Notes: a model not told the origin generated them from the sequence alone. Counted from the stretch's first letter, positions 1 to 9,005 are shown. The stretch is 14,469 bases of DNA from a bacterium (GCA_030619425.1 JAUXBJ010000011.1:1-14469), one strand, 5' to 3'. Made by a program: numbers and translations.

Positions 1-197
1 AGGAACTCAATCTCGGCATAAGTATGCTTGTCCGGTTGCATCAGTTCGGCCAGCCGGTCGACCCGTTCGTCGGGGACCTTTATGACCGCCCGGTGCAATG
101 CCTGGCTGTAGTCTCCCACTGTTTCCTGCAGAGAGGCGGCGGAATTGAACACGGTTGTCTTGCCGCACTGCGGCTTGCCGATAATACCCAGTTTCAT
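1..197 (-). CDS. YchF/Obg-type P-loop GTPase, N-terminal part (runs off the window)
   Basis: Translating the minus strand from the ATG at 197-195 gives 65 residues and a partial codon before the window edge. It begins MKLGIIGKPQCGKTTVFN, a Walker A loop (G7-x4-GKT14) at the extreme N-terminus. The later stretch VPDERVDRLAELMQPDK (residues 41-57) followed by YAEIEF matches the YchF/OBG pattern in which a PDxRLDxLAxxxxP segment precedes the switch region. YchF proteins bind ATP or GTP and associate with ribosomes. Cys11 and Gln10 replace the usual Val and Asn of the OBG loop (PNVGKS), so this may be a divergent paralogue rather than canonical YchF. No Shine-Dalgarno precedes the ATG; a TAGCTT hexamer ends 6 nt before it, suggesting a leaderless mRNA. 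It lies 58 bp downstream of the DUF3800-like gene. The G3/G4 motifs and C-terminal TGS domain are outside the window, so the subfamily is unresolved. Confidence 0.8.
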   Translation of the reverse strand, partial: MKLGIIGKPQCGKTTVFNSAASLQETVGDYSQALHRAVIKVPDERVDRLAELMQPDKHTYAEIEF

Positions 198-203
198 ACC
201 GAG

Positions 204-232
204 AAGCTAAGGCAATAGCCCTAAGATGGCAA
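204..232 (-). promoter_or_regulatory. Promoter-like site for the YchF-like gene, predicted leaderless
   Basis: On the minus strand TTGCCA (232-227) and TAGCTT (209-204) are 17 bp apart, and TAGCTT ends exactly 6 nt before the ATG at 197. A start site 7 nt after the -10 would coincide with the A of ATG. There is no purine-rich Shine-Dalgarno in the gap (CTCGGT). This is predicted from sequence only. Confidence 0.4.
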
Positions 233-255
233 GGGAGATGTTGAGGGAGGTGAAC

Positions 256-1221
256 CTATGTGGACTGCCTAGCATGAAAGTGCATGAGAGCAGAGCAAAA
301 TGGGGCGGACTCGGAGGAGCTTATATAGAAAACCAATCGCTTGAGCGGTGCCTCTGTTTTGATAAGCCAGCGGGAAATGAAGTTTGTTTTCGCCCTTACC
401 AGCGGCGCATGTAACCAGAAGACATTTCCGACCATATCCGGCATCTCGCGGTCAGTCACCTCGAACTGCTCAGATACAGCACCGGCAATCAAGTCAGGAA
501 TCGCTGCCAGATCCTCGATCCGTTTCGACCCATCATCCGATGCAGTGGTCCCACAACGCAAATGTCCCATATCAAATGACAGGTAGCCAGACGAAATCCA
601 TGCGAAAAGGTCCGTGAGCTGATATAAGCGCTGTGGATTGGCTGCTATTGCGTCTTCATCCGTGAACCAAAGTAGATTCTGACGCGGCTGACACAGTCCA
701 GCCATAAAGAGCGACAGAATGTGAATTACCCGACAGGCGTTTTCTAGAGCGGGACGTTTCCACGTGCGATACTGAGCAAATTCAGGGTTGGTGAGGTCCA
801 ATGGTGCTCCTCTTGCGAAGAGTGTTCTAATCGACTTGTCTATCGCAATTGTCACGCACACTCCGTGCAATCTGTCTGCTGCTTCCAAGAAAGGTCTAAG
901 CGCTCTTCTTCGTTGATCATCGCCGAGCCTCTTGTAGGACATTCTCCTACCGTCACTGAGGTACTTCTTGCGCGCTGAGATTCGGCGCCGGTCCCAATCT
1001 TTGGACTGTGCTAGGTCCACCATCAGGAACGAAACGACCTGATGCGTGGCGGTTGCGTGCTGTCCGCTGTAATCTGAAGTAACCACTATTGTCTCTGAAT
1101 AGCCGAAATCAGGCAGACCTCCAGGATAGTCCTTTGCGAAAGCCTGCATTTGTCGATCAATTGAAGACAAGCCCACCTGTCCCCCAGCTTTCAACGGTCG
1201 CCACAGTAACCTGCGATTCAT
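256..1221 (-). CDS. Uncharacterised protein, possibly DUF3800-like (RNase H-fold)
   Basis: A 321-residue protein from the ATG at 1221; I do not recognise it firmly. An alternative GTG start at 1245 would add eight residues and lies 4 nt after GGGGAG, the better Shine-Dalgarno spacing. It would begin 1 nt after the upstream TGA, implying translational coupling with the dockerin gene. Visible features are an early SDYSG (49-53) in a predicted beta-strand, a basic patch (DRRRISARKKYLSDGRRMSYKR within about 77-98), a second strand ending in Asp (VTIAIDK, 123-129), WFTDED (185-190) and a late EDLAAIPDLIAGAV (236-249). Asp near the first strand, Asp in a central strand and a final xxLADLIAG-type helix recall DUF3800 proteins, which have an RNase H-like fold and often sit with mobile or defence genes. 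That is an inference from motif order. No signal peptide or membrane segment is seen. The longer open frame back to 1620 is a shadow of the dockerin gene. Confidence 0.7.
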   Translation of the reverse strand: MNRRLLWRPLKAGGQVGLSSIDRQMQAFAKDYPGGLPDFGYSETIVVTSDYSGQHATATHQVVSFLMVDLAQSKDWDRRRISARKKYLSDGRRMSYKRLGDDQRRRALRPFLEAADRLHGVCVTIAIDKSIRTLFARGAPLDLTNPEFAQYRTWKRPALENACRVIHILSLFMAGLCQPRQNLLWFTDEDAIAANPQRLYQLTDLFAWISSGYLSFDMGHLRCGTTASDDGSKRIEDLAAIPDLIAGAVSEQFEVTDREMPDMVGNVFWLHAPLVRAKTNFISRWLIKTEAPLKRLVFYISSSESAPFCSALMHFHARQST

Positions 1222-1246
1222 GGGGCCTGTTTTGCTGACACGCACC

Positions 1247-3727
<2,481 letters not shown>

Positions 3728-3862
3728 GCGCAAATACCTCCTATGTATACCTGAATGGTGTGGCGAAACCCCAGTTTCGTCCTATAAAGATCTCATCCTT
3801 GACGGAACGAACACTATGCTTCTTCACAAAGTTCCATTGAAGTAACGTGGTGTACTTACCGC

Positions 3863-3890
3863 AATATAGTTCGGATCCTTATTCTGTCAA
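3863..3890 (-). promoter_or_regulatory. Promoter-like site for the dockerin gene
   Basis: On the minus strand, a perfect TTGACA (3890-3885) is followed after 16 bp by TATATT (3868-3863). Transcription would start near 3856, leaving a leader of about 130 nt before the ATG at 3727, with AGGAGG at its end. No recognisable riboswitch was seen in that leader. This is the strongest sigma-70-like match in the window. Confidence 0.55.
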
Positions 3891-3970
3891 GCTGGCCTTT
3901 CACACAATTGTCGGGGCCGTTCCCTCTCGAGTTTTGCTTCTTACGGTAGGCTACCGGTGCATAGTTTTAA

Positions 3971-3999
3971 TTGACGTCTCCGATCAGGTTGCCTAAATT
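3971..3999 (+). promoter_or_regulatory. Promoter-like site for the phosphomannomutase operon
   Basis: TTGACG (3971-3976) and TAAATT (3994-3999) are separated by 17 bp. The predicted start near 4006 leaves a leader of about 14 nt before the ATG at 4020. It points away from the dockerin promoter, so 3728-4019 is a divergent control region; nothing else was recognised in it. Confidence 0.5.
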
Positions 4000-4019
4000 G
4001 TGGACACGGATGGTGAAGG

Positions 4020-5363
4020 ATGCAAATAGATTCCTCGATTTTCAAAGCGTATGATATTCGCGGCACCGTTCCCGACCAGTTGAACGGGGAAACCGCCTAT
4101 CGTATCGGTCACGTCCTGGCCGGCTTCCTCAAACCGAAGACGATTGCCGTCGGACGTGATATGCGAATGTCGTCCGACGAGTTTTTCGATCAACTCGCGC
4201 GTGGTATTAATGATGCCGGGGTCGACGTGATCGATTTGGGACTAACCTCGACCGATGGACTCTACTTTGCCGTCGGTAAGTTCGGTTACGACGCCGGAGT
4301 GATGATTACGGCCAGCCACAATCCTAAAGAATACAACGGCTTCAAAATCTGTCGCAAGAACGCCGAGCCGCTGTCGGGTCAGGAAGGATTGCAGCAGATA
4401 CTGAAGATCATTCAGGAAAGTAACGAACTCAGACGGTTGCCATCGCGAGGGATGATTGTGCGCAAAAATATCGGTAAGGATTATGCTGCTCACTGTCTTT
4501 CATTCATCGATGCGACCGCCGTCAAACCATACCGAATCGTGATCGATGCCGGCAACGGTATGGCCGGGATGACGCTGCCGCCGGTTCTCGATCAACTGCC
4601 TATCGAGGTTGTCCGCCTTTTCTTCGAACTGGACGGCAGCTTCCCGAATCATCCGGCCTCGCCGATCGAAGTTGAGAACCTGCGTGATTTGCAGGCGAAG
4701 ATCAAAGAAGTCAACGCCGATTTCGGGGTGGCTTTTGACGGTGATGCCGACCGGATGTTTTTGGTCGATAAGTTCGGTACGCAACTGGGTGGCGACGTCG
4801 TCACAGCTTTGGTGAGCAAATCGCTGCTGTCGAAGCATCCAAAAGAGACGATCCTCTACAACTTGATTTGTTCACGGGCCGTTCCTGAACTAGTCGAACG
4901 ACTCGGCGGCACACCGATCCGCACTCGCGTTGGACATGCGTTCATAAAGCCGTTGATGAAAAAACACAACGCCATCTTCGGCGGCGAACATTCCGGCCAC
5001 TTCTACTTTCGCGACAACTGGTTCGCCGATTCCGGGCTTATCGCATTTCTGGTCTGTCTGGAACTCATCTCCAGAGAAGACCGGCCGCTGCATGAGATGA
5101 TCTCAGAGATCGATCCGTATTATCGCTCCGGCGAAATCAACAGCCGGGTGGAGTCGATCCCAGCCAAGCTGGAGGCGGTGGCGGCAGCCTTCTCAGATGA
5201 CCATCAGGACAGGGAGGACGGTCTGACGGTGCAATCCGACCATTTCTGGTTCAATCTGCGCCCTTCCAACACCGAACCGTTGTTGAGGTTGAATATCGAA
5301 GCCAACAACAAGGACGTTCTGGAAGAAACCAGGCAGAAGCTTCTGAACATAATCAGGTCGTAG
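4020..5363 (+). CDS. Phosphomannomutase/phosphoglucomutase
   Basis: A 447-residue alpha-D-phosphohexomutase that interconverts hexose 6-phosphate and hexose 1-phosphate (mannose and/or glucose), supplying sugar nucleotides for cell-surface polysaccharides. All four family motifs are present in order: the catalytic phosphoserine loop TASHNP (Ser99), the metal loop FDGDADR (239-245), the sugar-specificity loop GGEHSG (321-326) and the phosphate-binding loop RPSNTEP (414-420). The length and the N-terminal KAYDIRG fit the AlgC/ManB type. GEHSG favours dual mannose/glucose specificity over GlmM or phosphopentomutase, but the exact substrate is inferred. The ATG at 4020 is preceded by GGATGG (4008-4013), a weak Shine-Dalgarno at 6 nt. 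It is the first gene of a three-gene run with the receiver protein (4-nt gap) and the glycosyltransferase. Confidence 0.95.
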   Translation: MQIDSSIFKAYDIRGTVPDQLNGETAYRIGHVLAGFLKPKTIAVGRDMRMSSDEFFDQLARGINDAGVDVIDLGLTSTDGLYFAVGKFGYDAGVMITASHNPKEYNGFKICRKNAEPLSGQEGLQQILKIIQESNELRRLPSRGMIVRKNIGKDYAAHCLSFIDATAVKPYRIVIDAGNGMAGMTLPPVLDQLPIEVVRLFFELDGSFPNHPASPIEVENLRDLQAKIKEVNADFGVAFDGDADRMFLVDKFGTQLGGDVVTALVSKSLLSKHPKETILYNLICSRAVPELVERLGGTPIRTRVGHAFIKPLMKKHNAIFGGEHSGHFYFRDNWFADSGLIAFLVCLELISREDRPLHEMISEIDPYYRSGEINSRVESIPAKLEAVAAAFSDDHQDREDGLTVQSDHFWFNLRPSNTEPLLRLNIEANNKDVLEETRQKLLNIIRS

Positions 5364-5367
5364 TGAT

Positions 5368-6132
5368 ATGCATGAATCCCGAGCCAGGATACTGGTAGTC
5401 GACGACGACGCCAATTTATTGAATCTGCTGGTCGACACTCTGAGCGGCGTAGGCTATCAGGCTATGGGCGTGCCCGATAGTGTCACCGCACTGGAACGTC
5501 TGAAAAATGAGACTTTCGACCTGATGATATCCGACATAAAAATGTCGGGAATGGACGGTATCGGACTGCTCAAGAGAGTTCGCCGCTATTACCCTCGGAT
5601 GCCGGTGCTTCTGATCACCGGTTATCCTTCGGCCGAGATGATCGGTCGGGCCTCGGCTGATGGATTTCTGGCTAAACCGTTTCGCATTTCTCATATTGAA
5701 GAACTGATCGAGAGCACTCTGGCCGGCAAACCAGAGCGGATAACCGGCACCCTCCGACGCATCATGGTGGTCGACGACGATGATTCCTTCCGCGAAACAC
5801 TCACCGATATGCTGCGGACCAACAACTATGTGCCCCTCTCCGCCTCCAACTCCGAGGAAGCGCTCAGGGAACTCGATAATGGTGACATAGACGCCGTCAT
5901 CACCGATATTCGAATGCCCGCCACTGACGGCATCACGTTGATGAATAAAATCAAAGAGAAGAACCCTGAGATGGCGGTGATTCTCACTACGGGTTTTGCA
6001 TCCCAATATGAGATCGATTCCGATCCGACGCTGGCATCAGCCGACGGGTTTCTGCAGAAACCGTTCAAAGCCGAGAGCATCATCGGTCTCCTCGACCAAC
6101 TGTCCGTAGCCCCCGCCGACAGATCCGGTTAA
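5368..6132 (+). CDS. Tandem receiver-domain response regulator (REC-REC, no output domain)
   Basis: A 254-residue cytoplasmic signalling protein made of two CheY-like receiver domains joined by a short linker. The first (about 6-120) has the acidic pocket D12-D14, phosphoacceptor D56 (in SDIKMSG), T74 and K103 (AKPF). The second (about 130-246) has D136-D139, phosphoacceptor D180 (in TDIRMP), T207/T208 and K231 (QKPF). Both therefore look phosphorylatable. There is no DNA-binding, cyclase or other effector domain, so it presumably acts by protein-protein contact or phosphotransfer; its kinase is not in the window. It starts 4 nt after the phosphohexomutase stop, with only a weak AGG at 5356-5358 as ribosome site, so translational coupling is likely. 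Its place in a sugar operon suggests a link to exopolysaccharide or envelope control, which is inference. Confidence 0.92.
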   Translation: MHESRARILVVDDDANLLNLLVDTLSGVGYQAMGVPDSVTALERLKNETFDLMISDIKMSGMDGIGLLKRVRRYYPRMPVLLITGYPSAEMIGRASADGFLAKPFRISHIEELIESTLAGKPERITGTLRRIMVVDDDDSFRETLTDMLRTNNYVPLSASNSEEALRELDNGDIDAVITDIRMPATDGITLMNKIKEKNPEMAVILTTGFASQYEIDSDPTLASADGFLQKPFKAESIIGLLDQLSVAPADRSG

Positions 6133-6166
6133 GGCATTCCATGGTAGCCCTCGTCCGGGATCGCGC

Positions 6167-7216
6167 ATGATTCGCACTGGCTATGATGTCAATGCCCTGG
6201 CTCACTCAGCCTACGGCGGTATCGCGCAAGTTTGCTTTCATACGTTGGAGCAGGCGCAACAACACCCCGAAGTAGCCGCGCAGGGCTACTATCGCTCAGG
6301 GCGACCGTCCGAGGAGCTAATCAGTGAGCTATCCCTTAAGAAGATGTCGCTGGGCGACCGGTGGTGGGGAGAGTCATTCGACATCGTCCACGGCCTGTGC
6401 CACCGGCTGCCGCGACTAAGAGGGCGTAGATCGGTCTATACGCTCCACGATGTCTGGAGTCTGTATCCGAACCGGTATCAAAGTCCGTCGTTTCAGAAGA
6501 AGATCGGCGCTCGTATGCGGCGCGAACTGACTTTGGTCGACTTTGTCGTAACTGACAGCGAAACCACTCGCACCAACCTGCTCGAACTCGACCTCGCGCC
6601 ACCTGAGAAAGTAGCGGTGGCGCATCTTGGGGTTGAGACTCCGCCTGAGAATGATGATCCACCCGTGCCACCGGTGCTAGCGGGCCTGGTCGCAACCAGG
6701 TACGTGCTCTTTGTGGGTCGGCTGGAGTATCGCAAGAACCTGGGCCACGTGGTCGATGCGGTCGCACCTTTGTCCGGGGTCAAGCTGGTACTGGTCGGTC
6801 AACCCGGCTTCGGCTACGAAGAGTATGTCAGGAACTGTCTGGGCAAAATGGACAACGCCCGCCTGCATTTGTTCAGCAAGGTCACCTCCGAAGAACTCGC
6901 CATACTCTACCGGCATGCCGTTGCTACTCTGTTGCCGTCCTGGGAAGAGGGGTTCGGTCTGCCGATTCTGGAGGCGATGAGCCACGGCTCGCCGGTTATC
7001 ACGTCGAACTGTTCGGCATCGGCCGAGGTTGCCGCCGAAGCAGCCGTCCTCGTACCGCCCGACGACCCCGCCACCTCCCGCGCGGCCGTTGAGCGACTGC
7101 TTGAGGATCCGCCATACCGCGACATGCTGATCCATGCCGGCCGGGCCAGGGCGGCGACATTCACCTGGGAGCGCTACTTCGAGCGGCTGGTTGAGATTTA
7201 CCGATCTGTGTTGTAG
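6167..7216 (+). CDS. GT4-type glycosyltransferase
   Basis: A 349-residue GT-B-fold glycosyltransferase. The N-terminal half has a glycine-rich acceptor-side loop (SAYGGIAQ, 14-21) and YTLHDVWSLYP (91-101). The C-terminal nucleotide-sugar domain begins at LFVGRLEYRKNL (181-192) and includes SWEEGFGLPILEA (258-270), giving the E-x7-E pair of retaining GT4 enzymes at E261 and E269. It likely transfers a sugar from a nucleotide donor onto a lipid-linked or polysaccharide acceptor at the inner face of the membrane; the donor cannot be read from sequence, though mannose would fit the operon. The ATG at 6167 follows the receiver gene by 34 nt with only GGGA as ribosome site. An upstream ATG at 6141 is in the same frame but is closed by the TGA at 6168. 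After its stop come palindromic repeats rather than a clear terminator. Confidence 0.93.
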   Translation: MIRTGYDVNALAHSAYGGIAQVCFHTLEQAQQHPEVAAQGYYRSGRPSEELISELSLKKMSLGDRWWGESFDIVHGLCHRLPRLRGRRSVYTLHDVWSLYPNRYQSPSFQKKIGARMRRELTLVDFVVTDSETTRTNLLELDLAPPEKVAVAHLGVETPPENDDPPVPPVLAGLVATRYVLFVGRLEYRKNLGHVVDAVAPLSGVKLVLVGQPGFGYEEYVRNCLGKMDNARLHLFSKVTSEELAILYRHAVATLLPSWEEGFGLPILEAMSHGSPVITSNCSASAEVAAEAAVLVPPDDPATSRAAVERLLEDPPYRDMLIHAGRARAATFTWERYFERLVEIYRSVL

Positions 7217-7297
7217 GGTCTCTGTTTCCCCGGCGAAGGCCGGGGTCCAGTCTTGTTCTGTGGGTGGGCAGACGTTCCCGTCTGTCGTCGTCCGATG

Positions 7298-7313
7298 CTT
7301 CGACTGCGCTCAG
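7298..7313 (+). repeat. 16-bp dispersed repeat, copy 1
   Basis: CTTCGACTGCGCTCAG is present here, and its exact reverse complement lies at 8876-8891, on the other side of the FAD-binding gene. The sequence is the core of a widespread short intergenic element in bacteria. Confidence 0.8.
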
Positions 7314-7719
7314 CATGATACGGGTGGCCCATCAGTTTGCTGTGGGAACGACACCGAGCGGTGTGAAAATGGGTTCGTTTTGGGTATTTTCGCTTTTTCG
7401 TGGGCGGCATACGCCCTCGTCTGCTCCAAGTCCGCCCCCAGACAGGGTTTGAGACGGCCACCCAGCCGCCGTGGAAATGGGTTCGTGTTGTCTGTTGTCA
7501 TGTTTTCTTTGCAGCATCGATGGTGATTACGAGGTTGTAACGGTATGGACGTTATGCGAGAGGCGTCGGTTTGGTTCGCTTTGGTAACCATTGGTTGATC
7601 CTTTATTGATGGTTGTGCCGGAGTGTTTTGGGAGGGATTGGTACTGTTCTTGTATGCCGCCCGCTCGTATCCATCATGCCGGACTTGATCCGGCGTCCAG
7701 TTCTGTATTCGAAGGCTGG

Positions 7720-7803
7720 ATACTGGCCTCCGCCAGTATGACGAAGCCAAGAGTGGCGGGTTCAAAGAAGACGGACCAGCACTACAATCTGGCCTCCGCC
7801 AGT
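7720..7803. repeat. Direct repeat of a palindromic element ending in ATGACG
   Basis: CTGGCCTCCGCCAGTATGAC occurs at 7723-7742 and again at 7789-7808. Each copy is a stem-loop (GCCAG pairing with CTGGC around CTCC) followed by TATGACG or TATGACGT. The first copy has an 8-bp stem and the second a 5-bp stem because the outer bases differ. Confidence 0.8.
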
Positions 7804-7835
7804 ATGACGTTGGAAGAAAAGATGGATTCCCGCCT

Positions 7836-7892
7836 GCGCGGGAATGACAGTGGGGCGCGGGAATGACGGTGGGGCGCGGGAATGACGGTGGC
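7836..7892. repeat. Three tandem 19-bp units
   Basis: The unit beginning GCGCGGGAATGAC occurs at 7836, 7855 and 7874 with an exact 19-bp period; copy one has AGTGG where copies two and three have GGTGG. It appears to have grown by slippage or duplication from the right arm of the hairpin at 7826-7845. Confidence 0.85.
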
Positions 7893-8001
7893 AAGCCACC
7901 CTTATGTGCTTCGCGCGTGGCAGGATCGCAATCCGCCGCGGCGGACTGACCAACAAGGTCCGGATGTTCAGAACGCTGGTCACACCACGCAAACCACAAC
8001 A

Positions 8002-8029
8002 TTGACAAGCCGACAAATATCCCTATCTT
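8002..8029 (+). promoter_or_regulatory. Promoter-like site for the FAD-binding gene, predicted leaderless
   Basis: A perfect TTGACA (8002-8007) is followed after 16 bp by TATCTT (8024-8029), which ends 6 nt before the ATG at 8036. The expected start site coincides with the ATG. No Shine-Dalgarno lies in the gap (GCCGCC). It is the best of the three leaderless candidates here. Confidence 0.5.
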
Positions 8030-8035
8030 GCCGCC

Positions 8036-8788
8036 ATGGATCAGATGAACCAGTTTGTCTTTCTCCTTCGAGACGAGTTCCCGGAGAATCGGCTGACCTA
8101 CCAGAAGCTGATACCGACTTTTCATCCGGAGTCGGCTGAGGAAGCCGCCCGGTTTGTGACGCTGGCCTGCAAACATAAGCAGGGTTTGTTCATCGCCGGC
8201 TTCGGCAACAATATCGAACCGGCGGGTCGGGAGTTCGAGAATGTCGTTGCGATCAAAACCGATCGGCTGAACCAGATGATCGAGATCAGCACCAAGGATC
8301 TGTACGTCACCACCGGCAGCGGTTACCCGCTTCGTGAAATCAACCGTCACCTGGCGAACCATAATCTGTTTGTGCCACACGCCGAGCTTCCGTATGTCGG
8401 TTCGGTCGGCGGCGCGTTGGCTGTCGGTCTCTCAGCCGGGATGCACGACCACGACGTGCCGTTGAGTCGCTACTTTCTGAAGGCGGAAATCGTCACGCCG
8501 AAAGGACAGATCATCACGCCCGGCTCCATCTGTTTCAAATCGGTATCGGGGTACGATATCGTGAAAATTTACGCCGGTTCGTGGGGGCTTCTGGGGCTTA
8601 TTATCAGCGCATCGTTTCGCGTGATGCCGGACACCGCCCGCGATGACTACACCACTATGCGTCAGAAACCAGTTGACCGGACCGGCCTCATTGCAGCTTT
8701 GGATGAAGTCTCCGCGGACCCGGACGCAGTCTATTCTCGCAAGATCAAGAACAAGTTTGACCCCAACAACATCCTGCCGATTATCTGA
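8036..8788 (+). CDS. Compact FAD-binding (PCMH-type) protein, GlcD/GlcE-like
   Basis: A 250-residue protein built almost wholly of an FAD-binding type 4 domain, as in glycolate oxidase GlcD/GlcE, D-lactate dehydrogenases and alkyl-DHAP synthase. Signatures are the pyrophosphate loop FIAGFGNNI (52-60), GSVGGALAVGLSAG (122-135, equivalent to the usual GTVGGxxAxxAxG) and SGYDIVKIYAGSWGLLGLI (171-189). The end, RKIKNKFDPNNILP (235-248), matches the C-terminal tail of full-length GlcD-type enzymes (KxxxDPxxxLNPG). The roughly 200-residue substrate/cap domain normally between these parts is reduced to about 40 residues. Flavin binding is likely; the substrate is unknown, and it may work as a GlcE-like subunit with partners elsewhere. 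It stands alone after the repeat cluster. The ATG at 8036 is chosen from the promoter geometry; MNQF at 8045 is an alternative. Confidence 0.85.
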   Translation: MDQMNQFVFLLRDEFPENRLTYQKLIPTFHPESAEEAARFVTLACKHKQGLFIAGFGNNIEPAGREFENVVAIKTDRLNQMIEISTKDLYVTTGSGYPLREINRHLANHNLFVPHAELPYVGSVGGALAVGLSAGMHDHDVPLSRYFLKAEIVTPKGQIITPGSICFKSVSGYDIVKIYAGSWGLLGLIISASFRVMPDTARDDYTTMRQKPVDRTGLIAALDEVSADPDAVYSRKIKNKFDPNNILPII

Positions 8789-8875
8789 AATTACAACTGT
8801 TGGCATTTGAGACAACGCCGTGCACGAGCGTTGCAGGCAAGCCTGCTTCTCGCGCTTAACGCACACGCCGTCAGC

Positions 8876-8891
8876 CTGAGCGCAGTCGAAG
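8876..8891 (-). repeat. 16-bp dispersed repeat, copy 2 (inverted)
   Basis: CTGAGCGCAGTCGAAG is the exact reverse complement of 7298-7313. It is followed by GGTGAC, comparable to the ATGAC tails of the elements in the repeat cluster. Confidence 0.8.
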
Positions 8892-8914
8892 GGTGACTTG
8901 GGTTCGCAGTGTCA

Positions 8915-8945
8915 TGACGCCCACCGCGAGGCGTCACTCGCGGTG
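8915..8945. repeat. Two overlapping, mutually exclusive hairpins
   Basis: TGACGCC (8915-8921) can pair with GGCGTCA (8930-8936), a 7-bp stem with an 8-nt loop. CACCGCGAG (8922-8930) can pair perfectly with CTCGCGGTG (8937-8945), a 9-bp stem with a 6-nt loop. They compete, since the first traps the left arm of the second in its loop and they share base 8930. They lie upstream of the predicted promoter at 8977, so a classical attenuator role is doubtful. Confidence 0.6.
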
Positions 8946-8976
8946 CCGTCTCGGAAACATCGGGGCGCCGTACTTG

Positions 8977-9005
8977 TTGATATATGCAACCGACAACGTT
9001 AGATT
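8977..9005 (+). promoter_or_regulatory. Promoter-like site for the CoA-binding gene with overlapping inverted repeat
   Basis: TTGATA (8977-8982) and TAGATT (9000-9005) are 17 bp apart. The start site would be near 9012, leaving a 24-nt leader with a good Shine-Dalgarno. A 6-bp inverted repeat, CGACAA (8991-8996) and TTGTCG (9004-9009), brackets the -10 and could be an operator; no regulator is identified. Confidence 0.4.

Larger units (their letters stand above)
7217..8001. repeat. Gene-free repeat cluster of short palindromic elements
   Basis: No convincing gene lies in these roughly 800 bp; open frames are short or shift through repeats. Hairpins I can place are: 7228-7245 (CCCCGGC/GCCGGGG), 7269-7284 (CAGACG/CGTCTG), 7678-7694 (GCCGGA/TCCGGC), 7720-7739 (ATACTGGC/GCCAGTAT), 7789-7802 (CTGGC/GCCAG) and 7826-7845 (ATTCCCGC/GCGGGAAT). 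The last three are each followed by the same ATGAC tail, as in dispersed REP-like elements of many bacteria. Near-identical 14-mers at 7365-7378 and 7473-7486 share AAATGGGTTCGT. The first hairpin, 12 nt after the glycosyltransferase stop, might slow transcription but lacks a T-run. Confidence 0.8.

Noticed and set aside
24..218. A 64-codon plus-strand frame at the window start
   Set aside because: It is antisense to the YchF-like GTPase, whose P-loop is unmistakable on the minus strand.
7228..7245. Intrinsic terminator after the glycosyltransferase
   Set aside because: The stem is strong, but it is followed by TCCAGTC with no T-run and belongs to the repeat cluster. It was kept only as a repeat.
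7836..7892. Possible CRISPR array
   Set aside because: The 19-bp units are directly adjacent with no spacers, and no cas gene is present.
7310..8380. A long minus-strand open frame of 356 codons across the repeat cluster
   Set aside because: It runs through palindromic repeats and antisense to the FAD-binding gene, its residues resemble translated repeats (for example HSRAGGNPSF), and it matches no domain.
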